From positions 186,001-250,000 of the forward strand of contig JADLHG010000004.1 in the NCBI GenBank assembly GCA_020848905.1: 64,000 nt of DNA. The letters are read 5' to 3'. Source of the DNA: Deltaproteobacteria bacterium (GTDB lineage: Bacteria > Myxococcota_A > Polyangia > GCA-2747355 > JADLHG01). The translations under genes and the position numbers were made by a program. The first letter of the stretch is position 1, and each line of letters opens with the position of its first letter. Of the stretch, positions 31,962 through 38,958 are shown piece by piece. Below the pieces are notes generated by a model. The model ran no database searches. It had not been told where the DNA came from and was given only the letters and a program-made list of their open reading frames with translations.

Positions 31962-34163
31962 TTGGATCCTCTCGAGCGTTCTCTCCTTCTCATCCTGGCG
32001 GCCACGACCGCCCTGGCGTTGCTCGTGACCGTCAAGCGACGCGGGCGGACGGGCCTGCCGTTCGCGGCCCTCCTCGTCGGCGAGCTCGGCTTGCTCACGC
32101 TCTCCATCTCGCGGGGCGAGGCCTCGCCGTTCTGGGTCTACGCCGCGCTCGCGGGTTTCGCCTGGCTCTTGCTCCTTCCCGCGCTGCTCCTCGGACTCTC
32201 GCGGCGCCTCCTACGAACGGGTCGGGTCCGGGCGGCGTTCTTGCTGCAGCGGGTCCGGGCGGTGATGCAGCCGGGGACCGGGCAGGGGGTGGAGCAGCAG
32301 CTCCTCTCCAGCTTGACGCTCGTCCGAGAGGGGCGGCTCTCCGAGGCCGTGTCGGAGACCCAGGCCGAGCTGGCGCGCGCGACCGACGAAACCGTACGCC
32401 TCGTGCTCGTGGAGCGGCTCCTCGTGCTCTACCTCTACGATCGGCGCTTCGGCGAGGTGGTGGCGCAGTTCGAGCGCCACGGCGGAATGCCGCTCGCAGA
32501 GGCTGCGCCGGGGATCGCGACGACCATGGTGCGCGCCTACGCCGAGCTCGGAGAGCTCGAGCTCGCGGCCCATTGCCAGTGGGTGGTCGAGCGCCATCCG
32601 GCGGCCGTGGAGGGGAGCGCGGCGGAGGTCGTGAACGGCGCGCGGCTCTGCCTGCTCGCGCACCTCGGCCGGGTGGAAGAGGTCTCGAAGCTGCTGGACC
32701 CCGCTTCGGGCTTCATGCCCGAGCTCTCAGAGGCGCGACGCATGCTCTGGTTGGGCGTGGCGCTGGCGCGGTCGGGAGGCGCCGAAGAGGCCACGGCGCT
32801 ATGGAGAACGGTCGTCGAGGTGGGCGCCGACGGCGAGGCGGTCGAGGCCGCGCGCCGGCGCCTCGAAAGCCCACCTCCCTCGCTGGCGCCGCCCGAGGAC
32901 GAAGGGGTCGAGGAGCTGGTGCGGATCGTCACCGAGCGCGCTGGGGCGCACCATCGCGTGCCGCGCAACGCGAAGAGGGTGTGGCGGGCCGCGCCGGTCA
33001 CGACGGCGCTGCTCGTGGTGCTCGCGGCGATCCACGTCGGTGTAGAGCTCCAGGGGAGCGCGGAGCGCGCGTGGGTGCTGTGGCGCTTCGGGGCGAACTT
33101 TCGCCTGGCGGCCTTCCACGGCGAGCCCTGGCGTCTGCTGGCCAGCATGTTTCTGCACGGCGGCCTCCTCCACCTCGCCTTCAACCTCTACGCCCTGTAC
33201 CTGCTCGGGCGGTTGGTGGAGCAGCTCTACGGCTCGCTCCGGTTCTGGACGATTTACATGGGCGCGGGGCTCGCGGGGGCCCTCGCGAGCGCGGTCTACG
33301 GGGGGGACGAGCGCCTCTCGGTGGGGGCCTCGGGGGCCATCTTCGGCTTGCTCGGAGCGGCGCTGGTCGGCGTGCGCCGCCTGCGGGGACAGGTCCCCGA
33401 GGCGTGGCGCAAGGAGCTGACCATGAACCTGCTCATCTCCGTCGGCCTGCAGCTCTACATCGGTTTCACGGTGCCCATGATCGACAACGCGGCGCACGTG
33501 GGGGGACTCGTCGGCGGTGGGGCGGTGGCGCTCCTCCTGGCGCTGCCGAAGGTGGCGACTCTTCCGGCGGCGCGACAGGCGCTGATCCTGCTTGCCGTGA
33601 TCTGGGGCGGCGCGACGGCCGCGAGCGCGGTGATGGTCTCGGTGACGGGACCGGCGCAGACTCTCGCGCGGCTCCCCGGCAGAAACCTCGTCGGAAGCGG
33701 CGTCGTGGCGCGTATCCCGCGGCACTGGGTCGAGCTCCGCGGGCAGGCGGGGACGATGGTGCAGGACCCGCTCCTCGAGGACATCTACCCGACCTGGCAG
33801 ATGCTCGCGCCGGAGGGGCTGAGTGAGCCGGGCACGCCGCTCGCGGAGGTGGTCAGGGAATACCTGGCGGCCCTGCGGCGGGCGGAGACGCGGTCGAACC
33901 CCGGCGCCGCGGCCGGCCCGGAGCCGCACCAGCGCGCGCTGCACCCGGACCTCATCGAGGTCGAACGGCGCGTGGTCGTGGATGGCCAGCCCGCGGTCGA
34001 GCTGATCTACTTCCGCCGTCAGACCGACCTGCTCCTCGTGGGGCGCTCGCGTCTCCCCCCGGCCCGGCTCGCGACCTACCGCGCGCTCCTCGAGCGGGTG
34101 GGCCGGAGCCTCTCGCTCGCCGAGCGCGGCGGTCAGCGCAGCGTCCAGCCGCCGGGCACGTAG
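31962..34163 (+). CDS. Rhomboid-family intramembrane protease with TPR-like N-terminal region
   Basis: The 733-residue protein begins with two or three membrane helices (SLLLILAATTALALLVT, FPAALL to LLLPALLLGL). A soluble TPR-like region of about 200 residues follows. The rhomboid core lies at about 345-560: FGANFRLAAFHGEPWRLLASMFLHGGLLHLAFNLYAL, the catalytic Ser in GASGAIFGLLG near 458, and the catalytic His in NAAHVGGLVGG near 511. A further C-terminal domain of about 180 residues is not recognised. The TTG at 31962 is chosen because GGAG lies ten bases upstream; an in-frame GTG at 31938 within accA is the alternative. The 3' end overlaps the convergent gene by 31 bases. Confidence 0.85.
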   Translation: MDPLERSLLLILAATTALALLVTVKRRGRTGLPFAALLVGELGLLTLSISRGEASPFWVYAALAGFAWLLLLPALLLGLSRRLLRTGRVRAAFLLQRVRAVMQPGTGQGVEQQLLSSLTLVREGRLSEAVSETQAELARATDETVRLVLVERLLVLYLYDRRFGEVVAQFERHGGMPLAEAAPGIATTMVRAYAELGELELAAHCQWVVERHPAAVEGSAAEVVNGARLCLLAHLGRVEEVSKLLDPASGFMPELSEARRMLWLGVALARSGGAEEATALWRTVVEVGADGEAVEAARRRLESPPPSLAPPEDEGVEELVRIVTERAGAHHRVPRNAKRVWRAAPVTTALLVVLAAIHVGVELQGSAERAWVLWRFGANFRLAAFHGEPWRLLASMFLHGGLLHLAFNLYALYLLGRLVEQLYGSLRFWTIYMGAGLAGALASAVYGGDERLSVGASGAIFGLLGAALVGVRRLRGQVPEAWRKELTMNLLISVGLQLYIGFTVPMIDNAAHVGGLVGGGAVALLLALPKVATLPAARQALILLAVIWGGATAASAVMVSVTGPAQTLARLPGRNLVGSGVVARIPRHWVELRGQAGTMVQDPLLEDIYPTWQMLAPEGLSEPGTPLAEVVREYLAALRRAETRSNPGAAAGPEPHQRALHPDLIEVERRVVVDGQPAVELIYFRRQTDLLLVGRSRLPPARLATYRALLERVGRSLSLAERGGQRSVQPPGT

Positions 34164-35296
34164 AGGTCGACGGGGCCCCAGGCGCGCACGCCGGTCGAGG
34201 TGACGGCATAGAGCCGGTAGTAGCCGGCGGGGACCTCCGCGAAGCTGAAGTCGCTTTCGGGAGCCACCCAGCCGAGCCGCAGCCCGTCGAGGTAGAGCCA
34301 GGCCGCGAACGGCGAGAGGTTCCGCACACGAAGTGGACCTCCGGGCGCGCCGGCGCGCAGGGGCGACAGCTCCTTGCCCCGTAGTCGCTGCATGCCGGCC
34401 CGCCGCGGCTTGAGGGGGCGCATGGCCGTCTCGTAGCCCGGCCGCTCCCGGCTGAACCGTCGCAGCGGCACCTTGACCCAGCTCGCCTCGCGCACGCGCG
34501 TGCGGTAGGTCGGGGCTCGTCCGGGGCGGGCGGTCGCGTTCTCGACGGTGAGCTGCCACCCGAGCGGCTCGCCGACCCCTTGCGCGAGCGTGTCCAGCAC
34601 GGGGAGGCCTTCGAAGTCCTGCAGCAGCGGAAGCGCGAGGTGGAGGAGCGGCGCTGCCGACGGCGTGGGGCCGCGCCCTGCAGCGTCGCGTCCCTCGAGG
34701 CGCAGAGCGAGGCGCACGGACCAGGACCCCGCGTGGCGCCCCGGTGGGCGGTACTTCAGCGGGAGGTCGACGCGGATCGGCGTGGAGAGCGCGGCCCGCG
34801 CGGGGAACGCGTCGGCCTGCTCCTCGGCGGGCGGCTCGAGCTGGAGCTCGCTGCGGGCGGAGGCCTCGCTGCCGTCCAGCAGATCGGGGAGTCGTTCGCG
34901 GGAGAGGGTCTGGGTGACGTTGCCGGGTGCGAAGACGGTCAGGTCGTCGGCGTCGTCGGCCAGGAGGAGCTCGAGGGGGCCCGCCGGATGATCCTCGGGC
35001 AGGCGAACCAGCATCCGCTCCCCGAGCGCCAGGACCTCGGTGGTCGCCACCTGCCGCGCGCCGAGGCGTGCGAGCTGTTCCTTCTGGGGGCCGGTGAGGC
35101 GGGCGAAGCCGCCGATGCCGGATACCTCGAGCGTCGTGTCGAGCAGGTACCGACGGGCGGTGACGGAGCGGCCCGTCGTGTAGCGTTCGTCGGTGGCGTC
35201 CGAGGCCGACGTCACGGAGCGCCCGGGCAGGTCCTCCACCGGCAAGGTGCAGGCGCCGAGGAGCCCCGCGAGCAGCAGAAGGGGTTTCGTCGACAT
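34133..35296 (-). CDS. PEGA-like lipoprotein, function unknown
   Basis: The 387-residue protein has a signal peptide ending in LLGAC (lipobox Cys near residue 16). The mature part is mixed; a beta-rich middle carries LSTPIRVDLPLKY and SVRLALRLEGRDA. The last 70 residues resemble a PEGA module (PLRVRNLSPFAAWLYLDGLRLGWVAPESDFSFAEVPAGYYRLYAV). The start is an ATG at 35296 that follows the upstream gene by six bases, so it is co-transcribed with the beta-propeller-like protein. The pairing suggests a cell-envelope role. Confidence 0.7.
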   Translation of the reverse strand: MSTKPLLLLAGLLGACTLPVEDLPGRSVTSASDATDERYTTGRSVTARRYLLDTTLEVSGIGGFARLTGPQKEQLARLGARQVATTEVLALGERMLVRLPEDHPAGPLELLLADDADDLTVFAPGNVTQTLSRERLPDLLDGSEASARSELQLEPPAEEQADAFPARAALSTPIRVDLPLKYRPPGRHAGSWSVRLALRLEGRDAAGRGPTPSAAPLLHLALPLLQDFEGLPVLDTLAQGVGEPLGWQLTVENATARPGRAPTYRTRVREASWVKVPLRRFSRERPGYETAMRPLKPRRAGMQRLRGKELSPLRAGAPGGPLRVRNLSPFAAWLYLDGLRLGWVAPESDFSFAEVPAGYYRLYAVTSTGVRAWGPVDLYVPGGWTLR

Positions 35297-35302
35297 CTCG
35301 CC

Positions 35303-36457
35303 TCAGCGACCCAGGCCGTAGAGCTCGAGCTGCTTTCCCCCTCGGCCGAACCCCTTCAGCTTGCGCAGGTAGGAGAAGTGCTTGGGACCGATGGCCCAGC
35401 TGAAGCGGCGTTTCTCCGTGAGCACCTGTCCGACGGGCACGGCTTTGGGGCCCGGATCCAGGCGGTAGAGGTCCATGCGCTCGAGGTCGGCCTTCTGGCG
35501 CTTCACGGCGTCGGGATTCACCGGGTCGATGGTGAGTGAGAAGAAAAGCGCCTTGCCCTCCCAGGACTCCTTCTGCTCGAGAGACTTGGGTTCGTAGAGG
35601 CGCCAGGCGACGGGGGGCGAGACTGCTGCGGACGTGTTCTCGCGGTCCACCACGTGCAGCGTCTTCAGGTCCTCGCTCACGTGCAGGAAGCGGTGCTGGC
35701 CCGGATGATCGCCTCGGAGGTTGGCGGCCTTCGTCCACGCCAGCAGGTCCGAGGACGCGTCGCTCGAGACGACCTTCTGCGCGAGCAGGTCGAAGCGCAC
35801 CACCCGGTCCGGCAGCCGAACGTCCTTCTTGCGGTCGTACGAGCCCTTCTCCAGCCCCACGAGCGAGAGGTGCCCCGCCTCCCAGTAGAGCAGGCGCATG
35901 GGGGGTTTGCGCACCGTCTGGTCGGCCTGGAGACTCAGCCGGGCCGTTCGCAGCTTCTTCAGGTCGGCGGTGTCGTACACGGCCACGGAGACCGTCGCGT
36001 CGCCCTGCGCCCCGGTCTTCGTCGCGACGAGGGAGAGCACCGGTCGGCCGTCGAGGGCAGCGAGCTCGAGCGTGTCCGCGGGTCCCACCTCGCGCACCAG
36101 CTTGGCGTCCTCGACGGCGAAGAGCATCGCGCCGTGGGCCCCCTTGTGGCTGTCCATCCAGCCGAAGAGGAGCCGCGTGCCGTCGGGGGAGAATTCGAGG
36201 AGCTTGGGCACGCGCGTCGGGTCCTTGACGACAATCTTGGCGCGCGGCTTGAGGGTCCGGAGGTCCAGCACCAGCAGGTGGAGGAACTTGGCCGCGTCGG
36301 TGTGGATGTACGCAAGGAGCTCTCCGTTCGCCGAGAAGGCCGTGGGGTCGTCCACGAAGCCCTGCTCTGGCGCGAAGCTCCAGAGCTTCGAGCTCGGAGC
36401 CGCGGAGACGGGTCCCGTGACGAGCAGGGCGAGGGCGAGGAACACCCGGTGGCGCAT
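35303..36457 (-). CDS. Exported beta-propeller-like protein, function unknown
   Basis: The 384-residue protein has a clear signal peptide (FLALALLVTGPVSAA). The rest contains repeated short beta-blade phrases such as AFSANGELLAYIHTD, LEFSPDGTRLLFGWMD and LTIDPVNPDAV, which recall TolB or WD40-like propellers. No catalytic motif was recognised. It is the first gene of a two-gene operon with a PEGA-like lipoprotein. A possible promoter lies upstream on the minus strand, with TTGACA at 36542-36537 and GATGCT at 36519-36514, 17 bases apart. Confidence 0.7.
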   Translation of the reverse strand: MRHRVFLALALLVTGPVSAAPSSKLWSFAPEQGFVDDPTAFSANGELLAYIHTDAAKFLHLLVLDLRTLKPRAKIVVKDPTRVPKLLEFSPDGTRLLFGWMDSHKGAHGAMLFAVEDAKLVREVGPADTLELAALDGRPVLSLVATKTGAQGDATVSVAVYDTADLKKLRTARLSLQADQTVRKPPMRLLYWEAGHLSLVGLEKGSYDRKKDVRLPDRVVRFDLLAQKVVSSDASSDLLAWTKAANLRGDHPGQHRFLHVSEDLKTLHVVDRENTSAAVSPPVAWRLYEPKSLEQKESWEGKALFFSLTIDPVNPDAVKRQKADLERMDLYRLDPGPKAVPVGQVLTEKRRFSWAIGPKHFSYLRKLKGFGRGGKQLELYGLGR

Positions 36458-36633
36458 GGCCGGTTCCTTTCGTTGGGGCCGCGTGCGTCTCGTTGCGGCG
36501 GCGGTCGAGGCGGAGCATCGGCAACGTTGTGTCGGCTGTCAACGGCAGTGCCCGCAGTGCCGGAGGCGGCCGGGGGCGTGGTGCCCGCAGGTTGCCTTTG
36601 ACGCCGTGGACCGCAGCCTCGCACAATGGGGCG

Positions 36634-37509
36634 GTGAACCGTCAACGCGCCACGCGGGTGCAGCTCGGCCGAGGCCGGAAGATCGGCGGCGGCCTCGCGC
36701 TCGTCGTCGCGGGTCTCGCGGCCTGCGGAGGCGACGTTGCACCGCCGTCTTCGGGCGGGTCGCGATGGGTCCGGGCGGCGCGGTCCATCGACGGCGGAAC
36801 GCGGACCGACGGCGGAGCGCGGAGCGACGCGAGTACCGACGCCGGGGCCGCAAGCTGCGGGGTAGTCCCCGCCGAGGGGTGCTGTCTCGGGAACGTGCTC
36901 TACTATTGCGCGACCGCCGGGCTGCGGCGACTCGACTGCCGCGCTCGTCCGGCGTGCGGGTGGCGCACGCACGGCTACGATTGCGACACGGGCGGTGGCG
37001 CCGACCCGACGGGGACCTTCGGGCGGGAGTGCCGTTTCGGGGACGGAGGCGTCCCGGGGGCCCCCGACGCGGGTAGCTCGGGCGACGGGGGCGGCTGCCG
37101 CGGAGTGCCCCTGGAGGGCTGCTGCGCCCAGGAGGCGCTCTACTACTGCGACGAGGGGCGGCTGGTCCGCGTCTCCTGCTTTTTGAACCGTCGCTGCGGC
37201 TGGCGCGGCACCGGCCAATACTACGAGTGCGGGACCACCGGGGAGCCGGACCCGTCGGGACGCTATCCGAAGGCCTGTCCCGGGCCGGGCTGGGATGCGG
37301 CTGCCGCGGTGCCGGACGGTGGCGTCAGCCCCCGGCGCGACGCGGGTGCGGAGACCTCGCCCGGAGGGGGCGATGGAGGGAGCGGTGGCGGAGCGGGCTG
37401 CGCGTGCGAAGTGCCGACGGGAGGGACGACGGAGGGGCTCACGCCGCTCTGGGCGCTCGCCTGGTGGCTCAGGCGTCGCTCTTGCGCGCCACGAAGGCGG
37501 CGAGGCTAG
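36634..37509 (+). CDS. Cysteine-rich lipoprotein with two tandem repeats and a possible MYXO-CTERM-like tail
   Basis: The 291-residue protein starts at the GTG 36634, which gives a short signal peptide with a lipobox (LAAC). A low-complexity Gly/Asp/Ala segment leads to two similar cysteine-rich repeats. The first has VPAEGCCLGNVLYYC, then CGWRTHGYDCD; the second has VPLEGCCAQEALYYC, then CGWRGTGQYYEC. Each holds six to eight cysteines and ends in a Pro-Thr/Ser-Gly-x-x motif. The C-terminus has CACEVP, a short hydrophobic stretch and a run of arginines, which resembles MYXO-CTERM sorting tails. The function is unknown; a surface-anchored binding protein is plausible. Confidence 0.7.
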   Translation: MNRQRATRVQLGRGRKIGGGLALVVAGLAACGGDVAPPSSGGSRWVRAARSIDGGTRTDGGARSDASTDAGAASCGVVPAEGCCLGNVLYYCATAGLRRLDCRARPACGWRTHGYDCDTGGGADPTGTFGRECRFGDGGVPGAPDAGSSGDGGGCRGVPLEGCCAQEALYYCDEGRLVRVSCFLNRRCGWRGTGQYYECGTTGEPDPSGRYPKACPGPGWDAAAAVPDGGVSPRRDAGAETSPGGGDGGSGGGAGCACEVPTGGTTEGLTPLWALAWWLRRRSCAPRRRRG

Positions 37510-37717
37510 CCACGGTCGCGAAGTTCTCCGGCACGAGCTCGCTGTCCTCGACCTTCACCCCGAAGTCCTGCTCGAGGAAGGAGACCAGTTCGAGCACCCC
37601 GGTCGAATCGATGACGCCGTTCTCGAACAGATGGTAGTCGGCGGTCAGTTGGCCTACATCGCCCGAGTACATGAAGTTCTCGACGATGTACTGCCGGAGC
37701 CTCTGTTCGATGTCCAT
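37469..37717 (-). CDS. Acyl carrier protein
   Basis: The 82-residue acidic protein is a free-standing acyl carrier protein. DSTGVLELVSFLEQDFGVKV contains the Ser that receives phosphopantetheine, within the DS(L/T) motif. It is isolated from fatty acid synthase genes, so it probably serves a specialised pathway, for instance with an AMP-ligase or an acyltransferase. Its 3' end overlaps the convergent cysteine-rich gene by 41 bases. The promoter sits so close that the transcript may be nearly leaderless. Confidence 0.9.
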   Translation of the reverse strand: MDIEQRLRQYIVENFMYSGDVGQLTADYHLFENGVIDSTGVLELVSFLEQDFGVKVEDSELVPENFATVASLAAFVARKSDA

Positions 37718-37725
37718 CTTCTAAT

Positions 37726-37754
37726 CGTCTACGGAAACCCAGGGGTGTTGTCAA
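37726..37754 (-). promoter_or_regulatory. Possible promoter of the acyl carrier protein gene
   Basis: On the minus strand TTGACA (37754-37749) is separated by 17 bases from TAGACG (37731-37726). The -35 element is perfect but the -10 element is weak. The predicted start lies about two bases before the ATG at 37717, which would give a nearly leaderless transcript. Confidence 0.4.
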
Positions 37755-37840
37755 TCTTGTGTCCCTCGCCCGAGCGGCAAAAATGATGTAAATCACGACC
37801 AGATCGGCGATGGCGCGCGAGGCGGTGCGCCCGCCGAGGG

Positions 37841-37858
37841 ACAGCCCACCGGGGCTGT
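37841..37858. repeat. Hairpin-forming inverted repeat
   Basis: ACAGCCC (37841-37847) and GGGCTGT (37852-37858) form a perfect seven-pair stem with a four-base loop, 34 bases upstream of the P-loop protein's ATG. The repeat is followed by TATGGT, a possible -10 element, so it may be an operator. Confidence 0.4.
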
Positions 37859-37892
37859 GCTATGGTCCGCGCCCGCCGGAGGCTTCATCCAG

Positions 37893-38852
37893 ATGGCCCA
37901 GCTCATCGACACGCTGCTGCTCCTAGCGCTCCCGGCCTCGGGGAAATCCGAGGTGCGCCGCTACCTGGCCGGTCTGACCGAGAGGCAGTGTCGGGACGAG
38001 TTCCACATCGCGCCGACCGCCCAGCTCGACGACTTCCCCTACGTCCACTTCATGCGGCGGATCGACGAGGAGCTTGTGGCGCTCGGGCAGCCGCGGATCT
38101 TCTTCTGGGCCGACGACCGTCCCTTCCAGGACGGCATCGAGTGGGGGACCCTGATCGCGCTCATCAACGAGGACTATCGTCGTCTGCACGGTGGCGCGAT
38201 GCGTCCCGGCCACGGGGCGACCTGGCTTCTGGAGCGTCTGGAGGCCGCGCGGGTGAGCGTCGGGGGACAGCCGAAGCTGAGCCGGCTCGAGGCGGGGGTG
38301 CGGGCCGAGCTCGCGAAGCGACTCGAAGGCGAGGCCGCGGACGTCGTGCGCCACACCCAGCCGGAGGTCCTCGCGCCGGGAGCGGAGCGCACGGTGGTCA
38401 TCGAGTTCGCGCGAGGCGGCGCGGATGGCTCGTCGCTCCCGCTCGTGCCGCCGTACGGCTACGGCTATTCGCTGTCGGTGCTCTCCGAGGAGATTCTCTC
38501 CCGCTCCGCGGCGCTCTACATCTGGGTCACGCCCGAGGAGTCCCGCCGCAAAAACGCCGCGCGCACGGATCCGAACGACCCCGGGTCGATCCTGCACCAT
38601 GGGGTGCCGATCGAGGTCATGCTGAACGAGTACGGCTGCGACGACATGGAGTACCTGCTCTCGCGGGCGTCGAAGCCGGGCACCGTGGAGGTAAAGAAGG
38701 GGGACCGCGTCTTCCACATTCCGCTGGCGCGGTTCGACAACCGCGTGGACAAGACGAGCTTCGTGCGCGAGCCCCGCGAGCAGTGGCCCGAGCCGGCGGT
38801 GCGGGCGCTCCACGAGGGGCTGAAAGAGGCGCTCGGCCGCCTCGTGAAATAG
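37893..38852 (+). CDS. P-loop NTPase-like conserved protein of unknown function
   Basis: The 319-residue protein begins with a P-loop (LLLALPASGKSEVRRYL) within the first 20 residues, then a likely substrate-binding region (EFHIAPTAQLDDFPYVHFMRRIDEEL). Later phrases include GPGHGATWLLERLEAARV-like helices, TVVIEFARGGADGS and HHGVPIEVMLNEYGCDD. The N-terminal P-loop suggests a kinase of the nucleotide or small-molecule type; family membership was not recognised. The ATG at 37893 has GGAGG about ten bases upstream. No neighbour explains its job. Confidence 0.7.
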   Translation: MAQLIDTLLLLALPASGKSEVRRYLAGLTERQCRDEFHIAPTAQLDDFPYVHFMRRIDEELVALGQPRIFFWADDRPFQDGIEWGTLIALINEDYRRLHGGAMRPGHGATWLLERLEAARVSVGGQPKLSRLEAGVRAELAKRLEGEAADVVRHTQPEVLAPGAERTVVIEFARGGADGSSLPLVPPYGYGYSLSVLSEEILSRSAALYIWVTPEESRRKNAARTDPNDPGSILHHGVPIEVMLNEYGCDDMEYLLSRASKPGTVEVKKGDRVFHIPLARFDNRVDKTSFVREPREQWPEPAVRALHEGLKEALGRLVK

Positions 38853-38958
38853 ACGGCAGAGGGGTTAACGCCCGGCGCCCTGGAGCGAGGAATTCGCGGG
38901 GTTCCGGGCCGGGCGGCGGGAGCGAACAGCTCCACCAGCATGGCGAGGAAGGCGCAAG

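Noticed and set aside
32799-36626. A 1,275-codon minus-strand open frame across three genes
   Set aside because: It covers the rhomboid gene on the opposite strand and two real genes in other frames, with low-complexity Arg/Pro/Ala sequence and no domain.
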